From Lysobacterales bacterium (GTDB taxonomy: Bacteria > Pseudomonadota > Gammaproteobacteria > Xanthomonadales > Marinicellaceae), in assembly GCA_015494035.1 (NCBI GenBank), contig WGBZ01000035.1, positions 1-7,046 on the forward strand: a DNA stretch of 7,046 bases, in the 5' to 3' direction. This document shows, piece by piece, positions 6,407 through 7,046 of this stretch (its first letter is position 1; every line of letters starts with the position of its first letter). The position numbers were made by a program, and so were the translations under genes. The notes beneath the pieces were generated by a model. That model was not told the DNA's origin, made no database searches, and saw nothing but the letters and a program-made list of their open reading frames with translations.

Positions 6407-7046
6407 ATGAAAAAGCAAGCCAGTAAATTATCCGCTGGCAGCCTGCTGGCTGTGGGTGTGGATTTCTGGCTGACCGTGGCCGCGGTCGGCTTGCTGAGTA
6501 TCGGCATCATCATGGTGGCGTCTTCGTCCGTGGCGATTGCCGATCACTATAATCATGACGCGTTTTATTACCTCAAGAAGCACCTGACATTCATCGGCAT
6601 CGGTCTGGCCTTGTCGGCGGTGGTGATGGCCATTTCCAGTCAGAACCTGAGCAAAATGGCCTGGTTTTTTCTCTTTCTGGCCTTTGCCCTGCTGGTGCTG
6701 GTGCTGATTCCGCACCTGGGTGTGCGGGTCAATGGCGCGCGCCGCTGGCTGAACCTGGGCGTGGCCCGTTTTCAGGTGGTGGAAGCGGTCAAACTGGCGC
6801 TCATCGTCTACCTGGCCAGTTACCTGGTGCGTCACCAGAAGGCGGTGCAAAGCCAGTTTATGGGTGCTTTGAAGCCGCTGCTGATTGCCGCGGCGGTGGC
6901 TGTGCTGCTGTTGCTGCAACCGGATTTCGGCTCGGCCGTGTTGCTGTTTGCCATTACCCTGATGATGATTTTCATTGCCGGCGTGCGCCTGCGTTACCTG
7001 GCGCTGGTGGGCCTGACCACAGTGGCCGGCATGGCCATGGTGGCCG
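6407..7046 (+). CDS. ftsW: Septal peptidoglycan glycosyltransferase FtsW, N-terminal part
   Basis: SEDS-family polytopic membrane protein, cut by the window edge; 213 residues are visible of the usual 380 to 420. FtsW polymerises lipid II into septal glycan strands together with FtsI. Seen: a short cytoplasmic tail MKKQASK, then hydrophobic segments at about 21-45, 59-77, 83-101, 127-141, 156-171, 175-191 and 197 onward. SEDS motifs present are NGARRWLNLG (109-118), the QVVEAVKLAL block (123-132), YLASYLVR (135-142) and QPDFGSAVLL (171-180). In the first of these blocks the common form is QPSE; here it reads QVVE, though Gln123, Glu126 and Lys129 are kept. The catalytic aspartate in the large periplasmic loop is beyond the window. 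RodA is the main alternative, but FtsW is favoured by dcw position. The frame stays open to the edge. Confidence 0.95.
   Translation, partial: MKKQASKLSAGSLLAVGVDFWLTVAAVGLLSIGIIMVASSSVAIADHYNHDAFYYLKKHLTFIGIGLALSAVVMAISSQNLSKMAWFFLFLAFALLVLVLIPHLGVRVNGARRWLNLGVARFQVVEAVKLALIVYLASYLVRHQKAVQSQFMGALKPLLIAAAVAVLLLLQPDFGSAVLLFAITLMMIFIAGVRLRYLALVGLTTVAGMAMVA

Noticed and set aside
5681..6418. A 245-codon minus-strand frame opposite mraY
   Set aside because: Histidine- and glutamine-rich shadow of a membrane protein gene; no family motif and no plausible promoter or ribosome-binding context.
6385..6426. A 13-codon GTG-started frame overlapping the ftsW start
   Set aside because: The nearest Shine-Dalgarno match (6368-6372) is 12 bases away, and the frame does not form the neat four-base overlap seen at the ftsI-murE junction.
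1..7046. A hidden novel system, mobile element or defence module
   Set aside because: Every long stretch is explained by conserved dcw genes with intact motifs on one strand; no repeats, integrase-like genes or compositional break were seen.

Overview
The window is an internal piece of a division and cell wall (dcw) gene cluster. All genes lie on the plus strand in the classical order: the 3' end of rsmH (mraW), then ftsL, ftsI, murE, murF, mraY and the 5' part of ftsW. Coding density is close to 100 percent, GC content is moderately high, and no mobile element, RNA gene or CRISPR array is visible. The gene order, the small FtsL, a MurE with the DNPR meso-diaminopimelate motif, and protein lengths close to those of Escherichia coli (MraY has the same length) all point to a Gram-negative gammaproteobacterium. 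A three- to six-residue cytoplasmic tail on FtsL and the absence of murD after mraY recall the Xanthomonas group (Lysobacterales), but that placement is a low-confidence inference.

Layout: rsmH C-terminal third (1-304), ftsL (301-576), ftsI/PBP3 (573-2330), a possible 12-codon mini-ORF (2327-2365), murE (2362-3900), murF (3897-5261), mraY (5258-6340), an A-rich 66-base spacer (6341-6406), and ftsW (6407 to the window edge). Every junction from rsmH to mraY is a four-base stop/start overlap (ATGA, or GTGA at murE), as expected of one translationally coupled polycistronic message. The mini-ORF links the ftsI stop to the murE start by the same type of overlap at both of its ends.

The genes act together. 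MurE and MurF finish the cytoplasmic UDP-MurNAc-pentapeptide, and MraY transfers its phospho-MurNAc-pentapeptide to undecaprenyl phosphate to make lipid I. FtsW (glycosyltransferase) and FtsI (transpeptidase), controlled through FtsL, use the finished lipid II for septal wall synthesis. RsmH methylates 16S rRNA and travels with the cluster.

This is mostly an ordinary core locus, not a new system. Two points deserve a second look. First, murD, usually found between mraY and ftsW in gammaproteobacteria, is absent, and exactly there the overlap chain breaks. Second, the ftsI-murE junction carries a strong Shine-Dalgarno sequence before an ATG whose frame ends after 12 codons at the murE GTG. An eight-A run inside it would, by a -1 slip or one extra base, fuse that frame to murE.
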